DNA of 64,000 bases. Source: Marinobacter sp. Arc7-DN-1 (GTDB lineage Bacteria > Pseudomonadota > Gammaproteobacteria > Pseudomonadales > Oleiphilaceae). The number at the start of each line of letters is the position of its first letter. Position 1 is the first letter of the stretch. The translations under genes and the position numbers were made by a program. The notes under the pieces were generated by a model. It saw only the letters and a list, made by a program, of their open reading frames with translations. It searched no databases and was not told the origin of the DNA. The stretch spans positions 310,001 to 374,000 of the forward strand of contig NZ_CP031848.1 of NCBI RefSeq assembly GCF_003441595.1, in the 5' to 3' direction. Below, in pieces: positions 1 to 8,707 of the stretch.

Positions 1-372
1 GCTCTACTATTTCTGAGTACGCCTCTGCTGGCTGACGATGACTGTGATGACCCGGTGGCCAATTGGCAGCCCCGGGAAAACCTGCGCCAGAAACTGGAAG
101 CCGAGGGCTGGACGGTATACCGCATCAAGGTGGATGACGGCTGTTATGAGGTAAAGGGCCGTGACCCGGAGGGTAACCGGGCGGAGGCCTCTTTCGGACC
201 CGCCTCCCTGATATTGATGGACATGGAGCGAGAGGAAGAGGACGACGATGACGATGATGACAGCGATGGAGATTACCGGACAAAGGCACGTGACGGCGGC
301 CAGGGCACTGGCGAGACGCCGGTTCCGCGAAATGGCATCGTCAAGGGTCGCCCGAGTGTGACGGTCGAATAA
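1..372 (+). CDS. PepSY-type secreted protein, 5' end outside window
   Basis: The frame is open from base 1 and reads a hydrophobic stretch (LLFLSTPLLA) followed by DDDCDDP, which looks like the end of a signal peptide, so the true start lies upstream of the window. The mature part has a PepSY-like pattern (W-x-V-Y-R-I-K-V-D-D-G-C-Y-E-V) of the kind found in small periplasmic PepSY proteins. The tail is a run of acidic residues (EEDDDDDDDSDGD) and then a low-complexity basic and polar end. It sits directly upstream of a DUF2271 protein and a PepSY-membrane/flavodoxin fusion, so a shared role in periplasmic or membrane electron transfer is likely. Family assignment is moderate; the biochemical function is unknown. 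Confidence 0.65.
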   Translation, partial: ALLFLSTPLLADDDCDDPVANWQPRENLRQKLEAEGWTVYRIKVDDGCYEVKGRDPEGNRAEASFGPASLILMDMEREEEDDDDDDDSDGDYRTKARDGGQGTGETPVPRNGIVKGRPSVTVE

Positions 373-430
373 TCCGCCAATCCTGTCCGTTCTTGTTTAA
401 CGCGTTGTACGTTTCTATCGGAGAGACTGT

Positions 431-901
431 ATGAAAAAGATCTTTTTTGCTCTGGCCCTGGCTATAGCCATTGCTTTACCCGCTCTTGCACAGGCTCGTG
501 AAGTGACCTTTACGACCGAGTTACTCGACTACGGTGGCGATGGCGCCTACCTGGCGCTTTACCTTACGGATGCTTCCGGCAAATATCAGGGGACTCTCTG
601 GGTTGCGGGGAAAAAATCCAAATACTACAAGCACCTGAGTGGCTGGGCCCGTGGCAGCGGGTTGAATCCGGCTGAGTACGATGGCCTGACCGGAGCCAGT
701 ATAACCAGCGGGCGCACCCTGAAAATCACCCTGAACCTGGACGATGCGCTGATCGACAAGGGCTATGAGATCCGTATCGACACCGCCGTTGAAGATATGC
801 GGGACAACCGGGCGGATGTCGCCGTACCACTGACCACTGAAGGTTCCGGCAAGCCGGTCACCGGGCGTGGTTATGTTCGCTCATTCCGCTACGATTTTTA
901 A
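431..901 (+). CDS. DUF2271 periplasmic protein
   Basis: 156 aa. The first 22 residues form a classic Sec signal peptide (MKK, hydrophobic core, ALA-x-A cleavage site). The mature domain has the DUF2271 pattern: an N-terminal beta strand, W-V-A-G-K-K-S-K-Y-Y-K-H-L near residue 56, a DGLTGAS motif near residue 85 and a C-terminal beta-rich region. DUF2271 proteins are commonly encoded next to PepSY and flavodoxin-reductase genes, as here, and are thought to be periplasmic partners of membrane flavoproteins. A GGAGAG ribosome-binding site lies just upstream of the ATG. Its stop codon is 20 bases before the next start, so the genes are probably co-transcribed. Confidence 0.8.
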   Translation: MKKIFFALALAIAIALPALAQAREVTFTTELLDYGGDGAYLALYLTDASGKYQGTLWVAGKKSKYYKHLSGWARGSGLNPAEYDGLTGASITSGRTLKITLNLDDALIDKGYEIRIDTAVEDMRDNRADVAVPLTTEGSGKPVTGRGYVRSFRYDF

Positions 902-923
902 CGGACTGACAGGAGCCAAGGCT

Positions 924-3149
924 ATGTTGCGACAATTGCACGGTTTACCGGGTCTGCTAGTGGCGTTGTTCCTGGTGACGCTTGCCGTCACCGGGGCGGT
1001 ACTGGCCCTGGCGCCCGCCATGGACAGGGCGGCAGCTGTGATCCCGGCTGCTGGCGAGGTAAGCGTGGCGGAGCTGGCAGGACGGGTCGTGGCCCATTAC
1101 CCGGGAACCGAACAGATTGTGCGTGGCCCTTCAGGTGGAGTAGTCGTTTATTACAACCGTGACGGCCGGCCCGGGGCGGATCTGGTTAATCCCTTGACTG
1201 GCGAAGGCATTGCGCCCTATGAGCCATCGGCCTTTTTTATCTGGATCAGGGACCTGCATCGCTCGTTTCTGCTGGATGACGCGGGCCGGGGGCTGGCCGG
1301 GGTGATGGCCGCCGTGATGCTACTTCTCTGCATCTCCGGAATTCTGCTGCTGGTCCGTCGGACCGGCGGCTGGCAGGCATTGTTACGGCCATTCGCCGGT
1401 TCCGGCGGCAAACGGATTCATTCCGAACTGGCCCGGTTTGCCGTTCTCGGGTTGCTGCTGTCGGCATTGACCGGCAGTTATATGTCGGCACAGCGCTTTG
1501 GTTTGCTGCCGGAAACTCCCGAAACCGGGCCGACTTTCCCTGCTGAGGTCTCTGGTGGAAAACCGGCTCCGGTGGCAACGCTGGGCGCCCTCTCGGAGGT
1601 GGACCTCAGCGAATTTCGGGAACTGGTGTTTCCCTATCCTGATGACCCGCAGGATGTCTATTCACTGACCACCAGCGGCGGTTCCGGGTTTGTTGATCAG
1701 GCGACCGGTGAGCTGCTGAAGTACCAGCCCCGCTCTGGCGGTAGCGTGTTCCAGCAGTGGATGATCAGTTTGCATACCGGCGAGGGCCTGTGGTGGCTGG
1801 GTTTGATTCTCGGAGCTGCGGCGCTGACCGTGCCGGTGCTCTCGGTGACAGGGATAAGCATCTGGTGGCGACGTCGCCGGTCGTCAGGGCAGATTCCGGA
1901 CAATGCCGATGTCTCTCAGGCTGAAGCTATTATCCTCGTCGGTTCCGAAGGTAATACTACCAGGGGATTTGCCCGGGAACTCCATGGCAGCCTGAACAAG
2001 GCAGGTTTTCGCGTGCATTGCGGCGAGATGAACGCATTGGCTGACCATTATCCGCAGGCCTCCCTGCTTTTTGTACTGACCTCGACCTATGGCGACGGCG
2101 ACGCGCCGGCGTCCGCTCGCCGGTTCATGGCCAGACTCAGTGATTTCAGGGGCGAGAAGACACTGAAATATGCCGTTCTGGGCTTTGGTGACAGCCAGTT
2201 TCCGAATTTCTGTCAGTTTGCCTTGGACGTGGATGGGGCGCTCGCCAGTAAAGGCCTGAGCCAATTGCAGACCATTGAGCTGATTGATCGGTGTTCCGCC
2301 ACGCAATTCAGCGAATGGGGAGACAAGGTCGGTGAGCTTATCGGGACTCCGCTTTCGCTGAGCCACGATCCGTTGCCGCCGCCCACGGTAAAGCTGGAAC
2401 TAGTGGAGCGGGCGGATTACGGGCTCGCCGTGCAGGCACCGACCAGCATCCTTCGTTTCAGGGCGGCAGAGCCGGGTCGGGGCCGGTGGCCGAAGTTTCT
2501 CTTCCGAGGCCGCAAAATTCTGCCACCATTTGACGCGGGCGACCTGCTTGGTGTCATGCCTCCGCATGGCCAGGCCGCGCGATTTTACTCTTTGGCATCC
2601 TCTGCCAGTGACGGGATTCTGGAGATATGCGTACGCAAACAACCTGGTGGTCTTTGCTCCGGATATTTACACGAGCTCAGGCCTGGGGATTGTATCGATG
2701 GCTTTATCCGCCATAACCCTGGCTTTCGGCCAGCGACTGGCAACACCCCGATTATTCTGATTGGTGCCGGTGCAGGGATTGGCCCACTAACCGGTTTTAT
2801 CCGGAAAAATACCGAACGTCATCCTATGTATCTTTATTGGGGTGGGCGCAGTTCGCAGTCGGATTTTCTGTATCAACCCGAGCTGGGGCGCTACCTTGAA
2901 GACCATCGGCTGACGGCCCTGAATACGGCGTTCTCTCGATCTGACGAGCGTGTCTATGTTCAGGATAAGCTCAGGCAGGATCAGATCGCTGTGCGTCAGA
3001 TGGTTGAAAAGGGGGCTCAGATCCTGGTCTGTGGTGGCCGGGATATGGCAGCAGGGGTAATGCAGGTCATTGAAGACATTCTCGAGCCATTGCGCACCGA
3101 TGTGGAAACTCTCAGAGCCGAGGGGCGGTATCTGGAGGATGTCTACTGA
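924..3149 (+). CDS. PepSY membrane / flavodoxin / NADPH-flavin reductase fusion
   Basis: 741 aa. I chose the ATG at 924 because AGGAG lies 8 bases upstream; an earlier in-frame ATG at 867 falls inside the previous gene. The N-terminal part is a PepSY-TM module with membrane segments near residues 11-31, 124-144, 171-189 and 289-315 and a periplasmic PepSY loop. Residues about 335-475 are a flavodoxin domain (I-L-V-G-S-E-G-N-T, S-T-Y-G-D-G-D). Residues about 480-741 resemble sulfite-reductase-type FAD/NADPH reductase (R-F-Y-S-L-A-S-S for FAD, G-A-G-A-G-I-G for NADPH). The protein should move electrons from cytoplasmic NADPH through FAD and FMN into the membrane or periplasm, possibly for ferric or thiol reduction. 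The acceptor cannot be read from the sequence. Confidence 0.85.
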   Translation: MLRQLHGLPGLLVALFLVTLAVTGAVLALAPAMDRAAAVIPAAGEVSVAELAGRVVAHYPGTEQIVRGPSGGVVVYYNRDGRPGADLVNPLTGEGIAPYEPSAFFIWIRDLHRSFLLDDAGRGLAGVMAAVMLLLCISGILLLVRRTGGWQALLRPFAGSGGKRIHSELARFAVLGLLLSALTGSYMSAQRFGLLPETPETGPTFPAEVSGGKPAPVATLGALSEVDLSEFRELVFPYPDDPQDVYSLTTSGGSGFVDQATGELLKYQPRSGGSVFQQWMISLHTGEGLWWLGLILGAAALTVPVLSVTGISIWWRRRRSSGQIPDNADVSQAEAIILVGSEGNTTRGFARELHGSLNKAGFRVHCGEMNALADHYPQASLLFVLTSTYGDGDAPASARRFMARLSDFRGEKTLKYAVLGFGDSQFPNFCQFALDVDGALASKGLSQLQTIELIDRCSATQFSEWGDKVGELIGTPLSLSHDPLPPPTVKLELVERADYGLAVQAPTSILRFRAAEPGRGRWPKFLFRGRKILPPFDAGDLLGVMPPHGQAARFYSLASSASDGILEICVRKQPGGLCSGYLHELRPGDCIDGFIRHNPGFRPATGNTPIILIGAGAGIGPLTGFIRKNTERHPMYLYWGGRSSQSDFLYQPELGRYLEDHRLTALNTAFSRSDERVYVQDKLRQDQIAVRQMVEKGAQILVCGGRDMAAGVMQVIEDILEPLRTDVETLRAEGRYLEDVY

Positions 3150-3310
3150 GGGCCATCGATAGTGTGGTCCGGAAACATATCCGGTTCACTTGATGTATTC
3201 TTGCCATAGCTGAGTCCGAACTGCGGTTTTCTTCCTCACCCATGAGGGGGCAAAGCCAATGACTTCGGACTCTCTATCAGACCTGCCAGTTCCAGGCGCC
3301 GCTCGGGATA

Positions 3311-4831
3311 ATGATGTTGAACAGCCGATTGCCAAGCCGTTTTTTGAACCTCTCCATAGCAATGATCCTCCTGCCGGGCATTGTGGGCTGTTCCGCCTTC
3401 CAGCAGCGTGACCGGATGGCAACCTTTAATAGCGCATACGATCGGGGTAATTATCAGTCTGCCGCCAACGCCATGGCATTGCCGACGAAAAAGGAAGACA
3501 GCGGGCAGAATGGCCGTTCCGGCGATAGGGTACTGGAACTGCTGCACCTGGGCGAAGCCTACCGCCTGGCGGGCGATTACGATGCCGCCATCAGCGCCTT
3601 TGACCAGGCGGAGTCTGGCATGAAGTACCTGGATACCCAAACGGTGGCTTCTTCCGCTATGGGAAAGGTCGCCTCGGTACTGGTTAACGAATCATCGCGG
3701 GATTACCGGGCGCTGATGTCTGAGGCCATTCTGGTGAATACCTACAAGGGGCTGTCCTTTCTGGCAAAGGGCAACAGCGACTTTGCCCGGGTAGAATTCA
3801 ACCGGGCCGATGACCGGACCCGGCGTGCGGTGGATTATTTTTCCGAAGATATTCGGGCCCAGCGCGAGGCGGTACAGTCCGGGCCCACTAATGCCGCCTC
3901 AGTGCGCCGCAACGCTGAAAGCAGGGAATTCCGCTCAGTGCTGGAGGACCGCTACGGTGATCCGGCGGGTTGGGCTGTGTATGCCGATTATATCGTGCCG
4001 GTCAGTACCTACCTGCACGGCCTGTATTTTCTCGCTGCGGGTAACGGCCAGTCGGATATTGATCGAGCGGTCAGTTCCTTCGAGCGGGTTGCCCGTATGA
4101 CGCCGGGCAATCCAACGCTGGCGGTTGATGCCCGACTGGCTCAGTCACTGGCTGCAGGCAAGCTCCGGCGGGAAGAGTTGCCGCCCATGGTCTGGGTGCT
4201 CTACGAAAACGGCCTGGGGCCGGTACTCGAGGAAGTTCGCTTTGACGTACCGCTCATTGTGACTCCCCGGGATCGACCATCACTGATTTTCGCCGCCATC
4301 GCGCTCCCGCGCTACAAAGACCGCCGCGCTGTGCCCGGCAACCTGATTGCCAGTTCCGGTGACGGCCCGTCAGTGAACACGGACACCATGGCCCAGATGG
4401 GCAGGGTCATTCGTACGGAAATGCAGGCGCGCTTCCCCGGCATCCTGACCCGCGCAATTTCAGCGGCCGTGGTAAAGGGAGTCATGCAGTATCAGGCCAC
4501 CGAACAACTGGGCGCTGTTGGCCAGATTGGCTCAATTATCTACACCCTGGCCACCACCCAGGCCGACCTGCGGGGCTGGCAGGCCCTGCCGGATCACTGG
4601 GAGGTTGCCCGGCTTGAGCGACCGGCCGACGGCAACCTCACCCTGAAAGACAGCCAGCAGGGGTTGCTGGGCCGGATAAAGGTGCCGGATCAACCGTTCA
4701 CGCTGATTTACGTCAAACGGCCTACCATGGTCAGCCCGGCTACGGTAATGTTACTGGATCTGCAAGGGAACAATCCCGGACAACGCCTGGTGCTGCCAGC
4801 CCCCTCGAACCAGACGTCCGCACCTTTATAG
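3311..4831 (+). CDS. COG3014-family TPR lipoprotein
   Basis: 506 aa. A lipoprotein signal peptide ends in a G-I-V-G-C lipobox (Cys 27). Helical repeats follow that look TPR-like (YDRGNYQSA, HLGEAYRLAGDYDAAISAFDQA). The long C-terminal region matches my memory of COG3014 proteins, which sit upstream of ycfL and lpoB-like genes in many gammaproteobacteria. The start could be 3311 or the adjacent ATG at 3314. The next gene begins 10 bases after the stop, so the three lipoproteins form one operon. The role is probably in the outer-membrane side of cell-wall synthesis control, inferred only from the LpoB neighbour. Confidence 0.8.
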   Translation: MMLNSRLPSRFLNLSIAMILLPGIVGCSAFQQRDRMATFNSAYDRGNYQSAANAMALPTKKEDSGQNGRSGDRVLELLHLGEAYRLAGDYDAAISAFDQAESGMKYLDTQTVASSAMGKVASVLVNESSRDYRALMSEAILVNTYKGLSFLAKGNSDFARVEFNRADDRTRRAVDYFSEDIRAQREAVQSGPTNAASVRRNAESREFRSVLEDRYGDPAGWAVYADYIVPVSTYLHGLYFLAAGNGQSDIDRAVSSFERVARMTPGNPTLAVDARLAQSLAAGKLRREELPPMVWVLYENGLGPVLEEVRFDVPLIVTPRDRPSLIFAAIALPRYKDRRAVPGNLIASSGDGPSVNTDTMAQMGRVIRTEMQARFPGILTRAISAAVVKGVMQYQATEQLGAVGQIGSIIYTLATTQADLRGWQALPDHWEVARLERPADGNLTLKDSQQGLLGRIKVPDQPFTLIYVKRPTMVSPATVMLLDLQGNNPGQRLVLPAPSNQTSAPL

Positions 4832-4841
4832 GAGAGACACT

Positions 4842-5246
4842 ATGTCCAGAATGATGCAGTTAGCCGTTCTGATACTCGTGACCAGTTTGCTGGGCGCCTG
4901 CGCGCCCATACAGCCGGAAAGGGAAGTCGTGCAGCGCGACGATCTCCGGGTCGATCCTGAGATCGGGGGCTTTGTGACGGTGACAGAGTTGCTCGAAAAG
5001 CGGATCGACATGCCGGGCGGCGGCGATCTGCTCAAAATCCAGTTCGCGGTGCAGGCGTATCAGGACACGCTGATGGAATGGGCTGTCACCTGGTTTGATG
5101 CAGAGGGCATGGTCGTGCCCGGTGTCGGTGAAGGGTATCGTCCCGCCCGCGTGCTCCCGAACCAGACCCGCTTCTTTACGGCGACAGCGCCACATGAAAA
5201 GGTCGTCAGCTACCAACTTCACTTACGTGAGGACCGCGAACCCTGA
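4842..5246 (+). CDS. YcfL family (DUF1425) lipoprotein
   Basis: 134 aa. The signal peptide ends in L-L-G-A-C (lipobox Cys 20). The mature domain carries the pattern of DUF1425/YcfL: W-A-V-T-W-F-D-A-E-G followed by the P-x-x-T-R-F-F segment seen in such proteins. It lies between a COG3014 lipoprotein and LpoB, the usual YcfL context. GGAGAG precedes the ATG by about 8 bases. YcfL function is not established; its genomic link to LpoB suggests a part in outer-membrane lipoprotein control of peptidoglycan synthesis. Confidence 0.82.
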   Translation: MSRMMQLAVLILVTSLLGACAPIQPEREVVQRDDLRVDPEIGGFVTVTELLEKRIDMPGGGDLLKIQFAVQAYQDTLMEWAVTWFDAEGMVVPGVGEGYRPARVLPNQTRFFTATAPHEKVVSYQLHLREDREP

Positions 5247-5306
5247 GCCGGATGATATCGCCGTCCATAAAACTGTCATTGTGCGTTATGCGAAAAGGAA
5301 TGAGTA

Positions 5307-5906
5307 ATGAATAAATGGGTGCCCGTCGTTTTGTGTTCAACACTCCTGGCCGCCTGCGCGACCCCAACACGTTACATCGACCCGGCAGCCGATGATGGCG
5401 CGGTTGCCATGACTATGGACTACCGCGACTTTGAGCGGGCCGCCGATGCCGCGTTGCAGGACCTGCTCTCCAGCGGCGCCGTTGACAACCCCAGCGGCGA
5501 TCGCTACGTGATGGCCGTGAGCCGGATCGTCAACGACACCATGCAGCGCATCGATACGGATCAACTGGTGAAAAAGATCCGGGTGGGGCTGCTGCGCTCC
5601 GGCAAAGTCATCACAACCACCGCCGTCGGCGTTGATGGCGCCGAAGACGCCATGAATGAAAAGGCCCGTGAACTGCGCAATTCCGAGGAATTCGACCAGT
5701 CCGGCGTGCAGAAAAAGGGCACGTTAAAAGCGCCGGACCTGAGCCTGTCCGGCAAGATCATCCAGCGCAATCATAAAGTGAAAGACGAACAACAGGTGGA
5801 ATACTACTTCCAGCTCAGCCTCACCGACCTCCAGAATGGCCTGGCCATCTGGGAAAATGAAACGCCGATTATCAAGAGGGGGTCGGATAAGGGCGTGGCC
5901 TGGTGA
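5307..5906 (+). CDS. lpoB: Penicillin-binding protein activator LpoB
   Basis: 199 aa, close to the usual LpoB length. The signal peptide ends in L-L-A-A-C (lipobox Cys 17). Typical LpoB features are Y-R-D-F-E-R-A-A near residue 40, a V-M-A-V-S-R-I-V-N-D-T segment near 68, and the C-terminal E-Y-Y-F-Q-L-S-L-T-D-L strand with a final W-E-N-E-x-P-I-I-K-R-G. In Enterobacteriaceae, LpoB is an outer-membrane lipoprotein that reaches through the peptidoglycan and stimulates PBP1b. It is the last gene of the COG3014-ycfL-lpoB operon, 60 bases after ycfL. I am confident of the family; the partner enzyme in this organism is assumed. Confidence 0.88.
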   Translation: MNKWVPVVLCSTLLAACATPTRYIDPAADDGAVAMTMDYRDFERAADAALQDLLSSGAVDNPSGDRYVMAVSRIVNDTMQRIDTDQLVKKIRVGLLRSGKVITTTAVGVDGAEDAMNEKARELRNSEEFDQSGVQKKGTLKAPDLSLSGKIIQRNHKVKDEQQVEYYFQLSLTDLQNGLAIWENETPIIKRGSDKGVAW

Positions 5907-5949
5907 CCGGGAAGGGAATTCCGCAACGTGCATGGATCAGGAGAATAAA

Positions 5950-6681
5950 ATGGCTACCACAGACAAGCCAATCGCAGTGGTGATCGGGGCCGGCGACCAT
6001 CTCGGGTCGGCCATAGCCCGGCGTTTTGCGCGGGAAGGCTTTCATCTTGTAATCACCCGTCGCCGGGGCGATCTGGATGGACTGAGGGCCGAAATCACTG
6101 CGCTGGGCTCCAGTGCGACGGCGATTCACTCCGATGCCCGTGACGAGGCACAGGTCAGCGAACTGATCGATCAGGTGGAAGCCGAGCTGGGTCCCATTCG
6201 GGTTGCCGTGTTCAATGTGGGTGGAAACGTCCGGTTCGACATCTGCGAGACCACCACCCGGGTTTACCGGAAAGTCTGGGAAATGTGTGCGCTGGCAGGG
6301 TTTCTGGTCGGGCGGGAAGTGGCGAAAAAGATGCTGGCTCGCAACGAAGGCACTATCCTGTTCACCGGTGCATCGGCCAGCCTCAGAGGTGGCCGTGGCT
6401 TTGCGGCCTTTGCCGGTGGCAAACATGCCTTGAGGGCCCTGGCCCAAAGTATGGCCAGGGAGCTGGGGCCACAGGGTATCCATGTCGCCCACGTGGTTGT
6501 TGACGGGCTCATCCGCAACGAGGCAACCGCTGAATTTCTGCCTGACCTTTATGCCAGCAAGGGAGATGGGGGCATCGTTGAGCCGGACGACCTCGCGGAA
6601 ATCTACTGGCAGCTCCATAGGCAGCCTCGCTCCGCCTGGACCTTCGAGCAGGATGCCCGTCCTTTCTCGGAATCCTGGTAG
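5950..6681 (+). CDS. SDR family oxidoreductase with Phe in place of catalytic Tyr
   Basis: 243 aa. The ATG at 5950 is preceded by AGGAG six bases upstream; the longer frame would overlap lpoB. The cofactor-binding glycine motif is G-A-G-D-H-L-G (residues 13-19), with an N-V-G-G motif near 89-92 and the catalytic-region serine near 142-144. Where the Y-x-x-x-K active site should be, the protein has F-A-G-G-K (Phe 154, Lys 158), so the usual proton-donating tyrosine is missing. Some SDR subfamilies naturally carry this change, so it need not be inactivating. The substrate is unknown. It stands alone between lpoB and a DUF1989 gene. Confidence 0.8.
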   Translation: MATTDKPIAVVIGAGDHLGSAIARRFAREGFHLVITRRRGDLDGLRAEITALGSSATAIHSDARDEAQVSELIDQVEAELGPIRVAVFNVGGNVRFDICETTTRVYRKVWEMCALAGFLVGREVAKKMLARNEGTILFTGASASLRGGRGFAAFAGGKHALRALAQSMARELGPQGIHVAHVVVDGLIRNEATAEFLPDLYASKGDGGIVEPDDLAEIYWQLHRQPRSAWTFEQDARPFSESW

Positions 6682-6804
6682 CTCATTACCCACACATTTC
6701 ATCCCGCGAGGTTCTGGTGGATGCGCTCAGCAAGGCGGGTTTCGATGCGGGTGAGGGAATGGTGGCGATGGCGCAGGTGCCCCCTATTAGAAGGAGAAAC
6801 TGAA

Positions 6805-7668
6805 ATGTCTGACGTTGCTGCAGCGTACCGGGCAAACAAAGGCTCCGTACTGGATGTCGATAAAGCGTTCTACGACACCTTGACTGATGCCAGCACGAAA
6901 CGTGAACTGGTGGCCACGTACACGGTTCCCGTGAGAGATGGTCTTGCATGGAAGGTGCCCGCGGGCCATGTGTTTCGGGTAAAGATTATCGATGGGTCGC
7001 AGGTTGGCGACTTCAATATGTGGAGCCTGCATAACCCACGGGAGCGGATGTGGGCGTCCCGTACCCGGCAGTTGCAGCGGGCTCATGTCAGCAACTATGA
7101 CCGGCTATGGTCTACCCTGCCGTACCTGCGACCGATGGCGACCATTATTGACGATACGCTCGCGAATTACGGGGTAGATAGTGAAGGTGGTCGGGTTCAT
7201 GATCTGTTGGGGACGCGGTGCGACCCGTATGTGAATCGCCTGCTGACTGGCGAGGATTTTGACTTCCACTGTCATTCAAATCTGGTGCGAGCCGTGGAGC
7301 CGTTCGGGCTGACGGAATTTGATGTCCACGATGTTCTGAACATCTTCCAGTGCACCGGTCTTAACAAGGATGATCAGTACTTCATGAAAGCCTGCCCGGC
7401 GCGAAAAGGGGACTATCTTGAGTTTTTCGCCGAGATTGACTTGCTGTGTGCGATGTCCTGTTGTCCGGGCGGAGATCTCTCGGTGGATCTCTGGGGCGAA
7501 AACGCCAAGGATCCCCTACAAACCTGTCATCCGCTGGGGGTGGAGGTTTATCGGGTCAAGCCGGAGCTTCTGAGGAACTGGGCGTCCCCGGACTATGCTC
7601 CTTACAAAGGGAAGCATGGGCGCCAGAACCCCAGCGTGGATTGGGCGGCCATCAAGAAACAGGGTTAG
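6805..7668 (+). CDS. DUF1989 / urea carboxylase-associated family protein
   Basis: 287 aa. The ATG at 6805 has AGAAGGAG about 8 bases upstream. The fold has typical DUF1989 markers: R-x-G-x-A-W-K-V-P-A-G-H near residues 44-55, a W-x-x-x-N-x-x-E-R segment, a C-H-x-N-L stretch, and a C-terminal C-C-P-G-G-D motif. DUF1989 proteins are often encoded with urea carboxylase or amide and amino-acid degradation genes and are predicted metal-binding beta-barrel enzymes. There is no urea carboxylase here, so the substrate is open. The gene is convergent with the FMN reductase and ends one base before it. Confidence 0.8.
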   Translation: MSDVAAAYRANKGSVLDVDKAFYDTLTDASTKRELVATYTVPVRDGLAWKVPAGHVFRVKIIDGSQVGDFNMWSLHNPRERMWASRTRQLQRAHVSNYDRLWSTLPYLRPMATIIDDTLANYGVDSEGGRVHDLLGTRCDPYVNRLLTGEDFDFHCHSNLVRAVEPFGLTEFDVHDVLNIFQCTGLNKDDQYFMKACPARKGDYLEFFAEIDLLCAMSCCPGGDLSVDLWGENAKDPLQTCHPLGVEVYRVKPELLRNWASPDYAPYKGKHGRQNPSVDWAAIKKQG

Positions 7669-8238
7669 TCACCCCTGACGGATCGCCTGTAAGGCCTGGG
7701 CCCATTTTTCCAGTTCCTCAAGCATCGCTTTCCCAGAAGTCTCATGGTGCTCATTTGCCTGGAACACTTTATTCTCATCCAGCAAATTCCAGGGCATCTG
7801 TACCATCACTCCCTCCATCATCGGCATCATCTTCAAGGTTGTTACCAGCTGTTTTGCAAGTTGTGCAGAACGCAGGCCTCCTGATACGCCACCGTAACTC
7901 ACGAATCCGCACGGTTTGTAATTCCACTCGTTGTAAACGTAATCCAGTGCGTTTGTGAACGAGGAGGGTGGGCAATAGTTGTACTCAGGGATAACGTAAA
8001 CGTAGGCGTCCGCTTCATCGACGCTTTTTGACCAAGCCTTGGTATGATCGTGCTCGTATTTTTGTAGGCGCGGATGATTGGGTTCGTTGTAGATCGGTAG
8101 TTGGAAGTCCGCCAGGTCGATCAGTTTGGACTCAAAGCGCCCGTCGGCATTGGCGAACTCATTGAACCATTTGGCGATAGATGGTCCAACCCTTCCGGGG
8201 CGGGTACTGCAGATGATTGTATGAAGTTTGAGTGCCAT
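7669..8238 (-). CDS. NAD(P)H-dependent FMN reductase family protein
   Basis: 189 aa flavodoxin-like fold. The FMN phosphate-binding loop is S-T-R-P-G-R-V-G (residues 11-18), and P-E-Y-N-Y near 83-87 followed by a Y-G-G-V-S-G-G loop matches the NADPH-dependent FMN reductase/quinone reductase family. Such cytosolic dimers reduce FMN, quinones, nitro or azo compounds. It lies convergent to the DUF1989 gene. A small degraded frame overlaps its start on the same strand, so its own promoter position is uncertain. I am confident of the family; the substrate is unknown. Confidence 0.85.
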   Translation of the reverse strand: MALKLHTIICSTRPGRVGPSIAKWFNEFANADGRFESKLIDLADFQLPIYNEPNHPRLQKYEHDHTKAWSKSVDEADAYVYVIPEYNYCPPSSFTNALDYVYNEWNYKPCGFVSYGGVSGGLRSAQLAKQLVTTLKMMPMMEGVMVQMPWNLLDENKVFQANEHHETSGKAMLEELEKWAQALQAIRQG

Positions 8239-8583
8239 TGTAGATCCTTAACCATTGTTTTTTTGCTGGCGCCAAGAAGAGCCCAGAAGTGAGTCCAATT
8301 AAGATAAAGCCTTCACAGTTCATCGTAAATTGCTGAAGTTTAAGCGGGTCGCCAGATACGGCCATCGCGAATTTGCGGATGTCGGTATCCGCTGCTTTGA
8401 GCGCTCCCTGAGCGACATAGATTGCGCGCTCAACAGCATAGGGGAGTTCGAGCGACTGTCCTTTCAAGGAGGAAAAAACCCACCAAGATCTCTCTTTCTT
8501 AGCTGAATGATTAGCTCTATGGCACCACAGTTCTGGGCAATGTGGCAGTCAAGTTCGATGGACCTGGTTGGATTACTCACCAT
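8159..8583 (-). pseudogene. Unrecognised small gene, possibly frameshifted
   Basis: Two adjacent minus-strand frames seem to belong together. The first starts with ATG at 8583 (GGAG upstream), reads MVSNPTRSIELDC..., and stops after 39 codons at 8464 with ...GGFFPP. The second is open from 8467 and continues ...GQSLELPYAVERAIYVAQ..., running into the start of the FMN reductase. The switch falls in a run of T and C near 8466, which suggests a one-base frameshift in a gene of about 110-120 codons. I do not recognise the protein. The downstream part overlaps a real gene, so the original C-terminus may be lost. It could also be chance coding. Confidence 0.3.
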
Positions 8584-8707
8584 TGATCTCCGTTAACCGG
8601 TATGAAGCGGTGAACAATGCGGGAAATGCAGCTTAAGACTTAAAACTAGCTCAAGGTTGCGGGGAAAGGAAGGCTGACGAAAAATGAGGGAGGTCACGGA
8701 ACATCGG

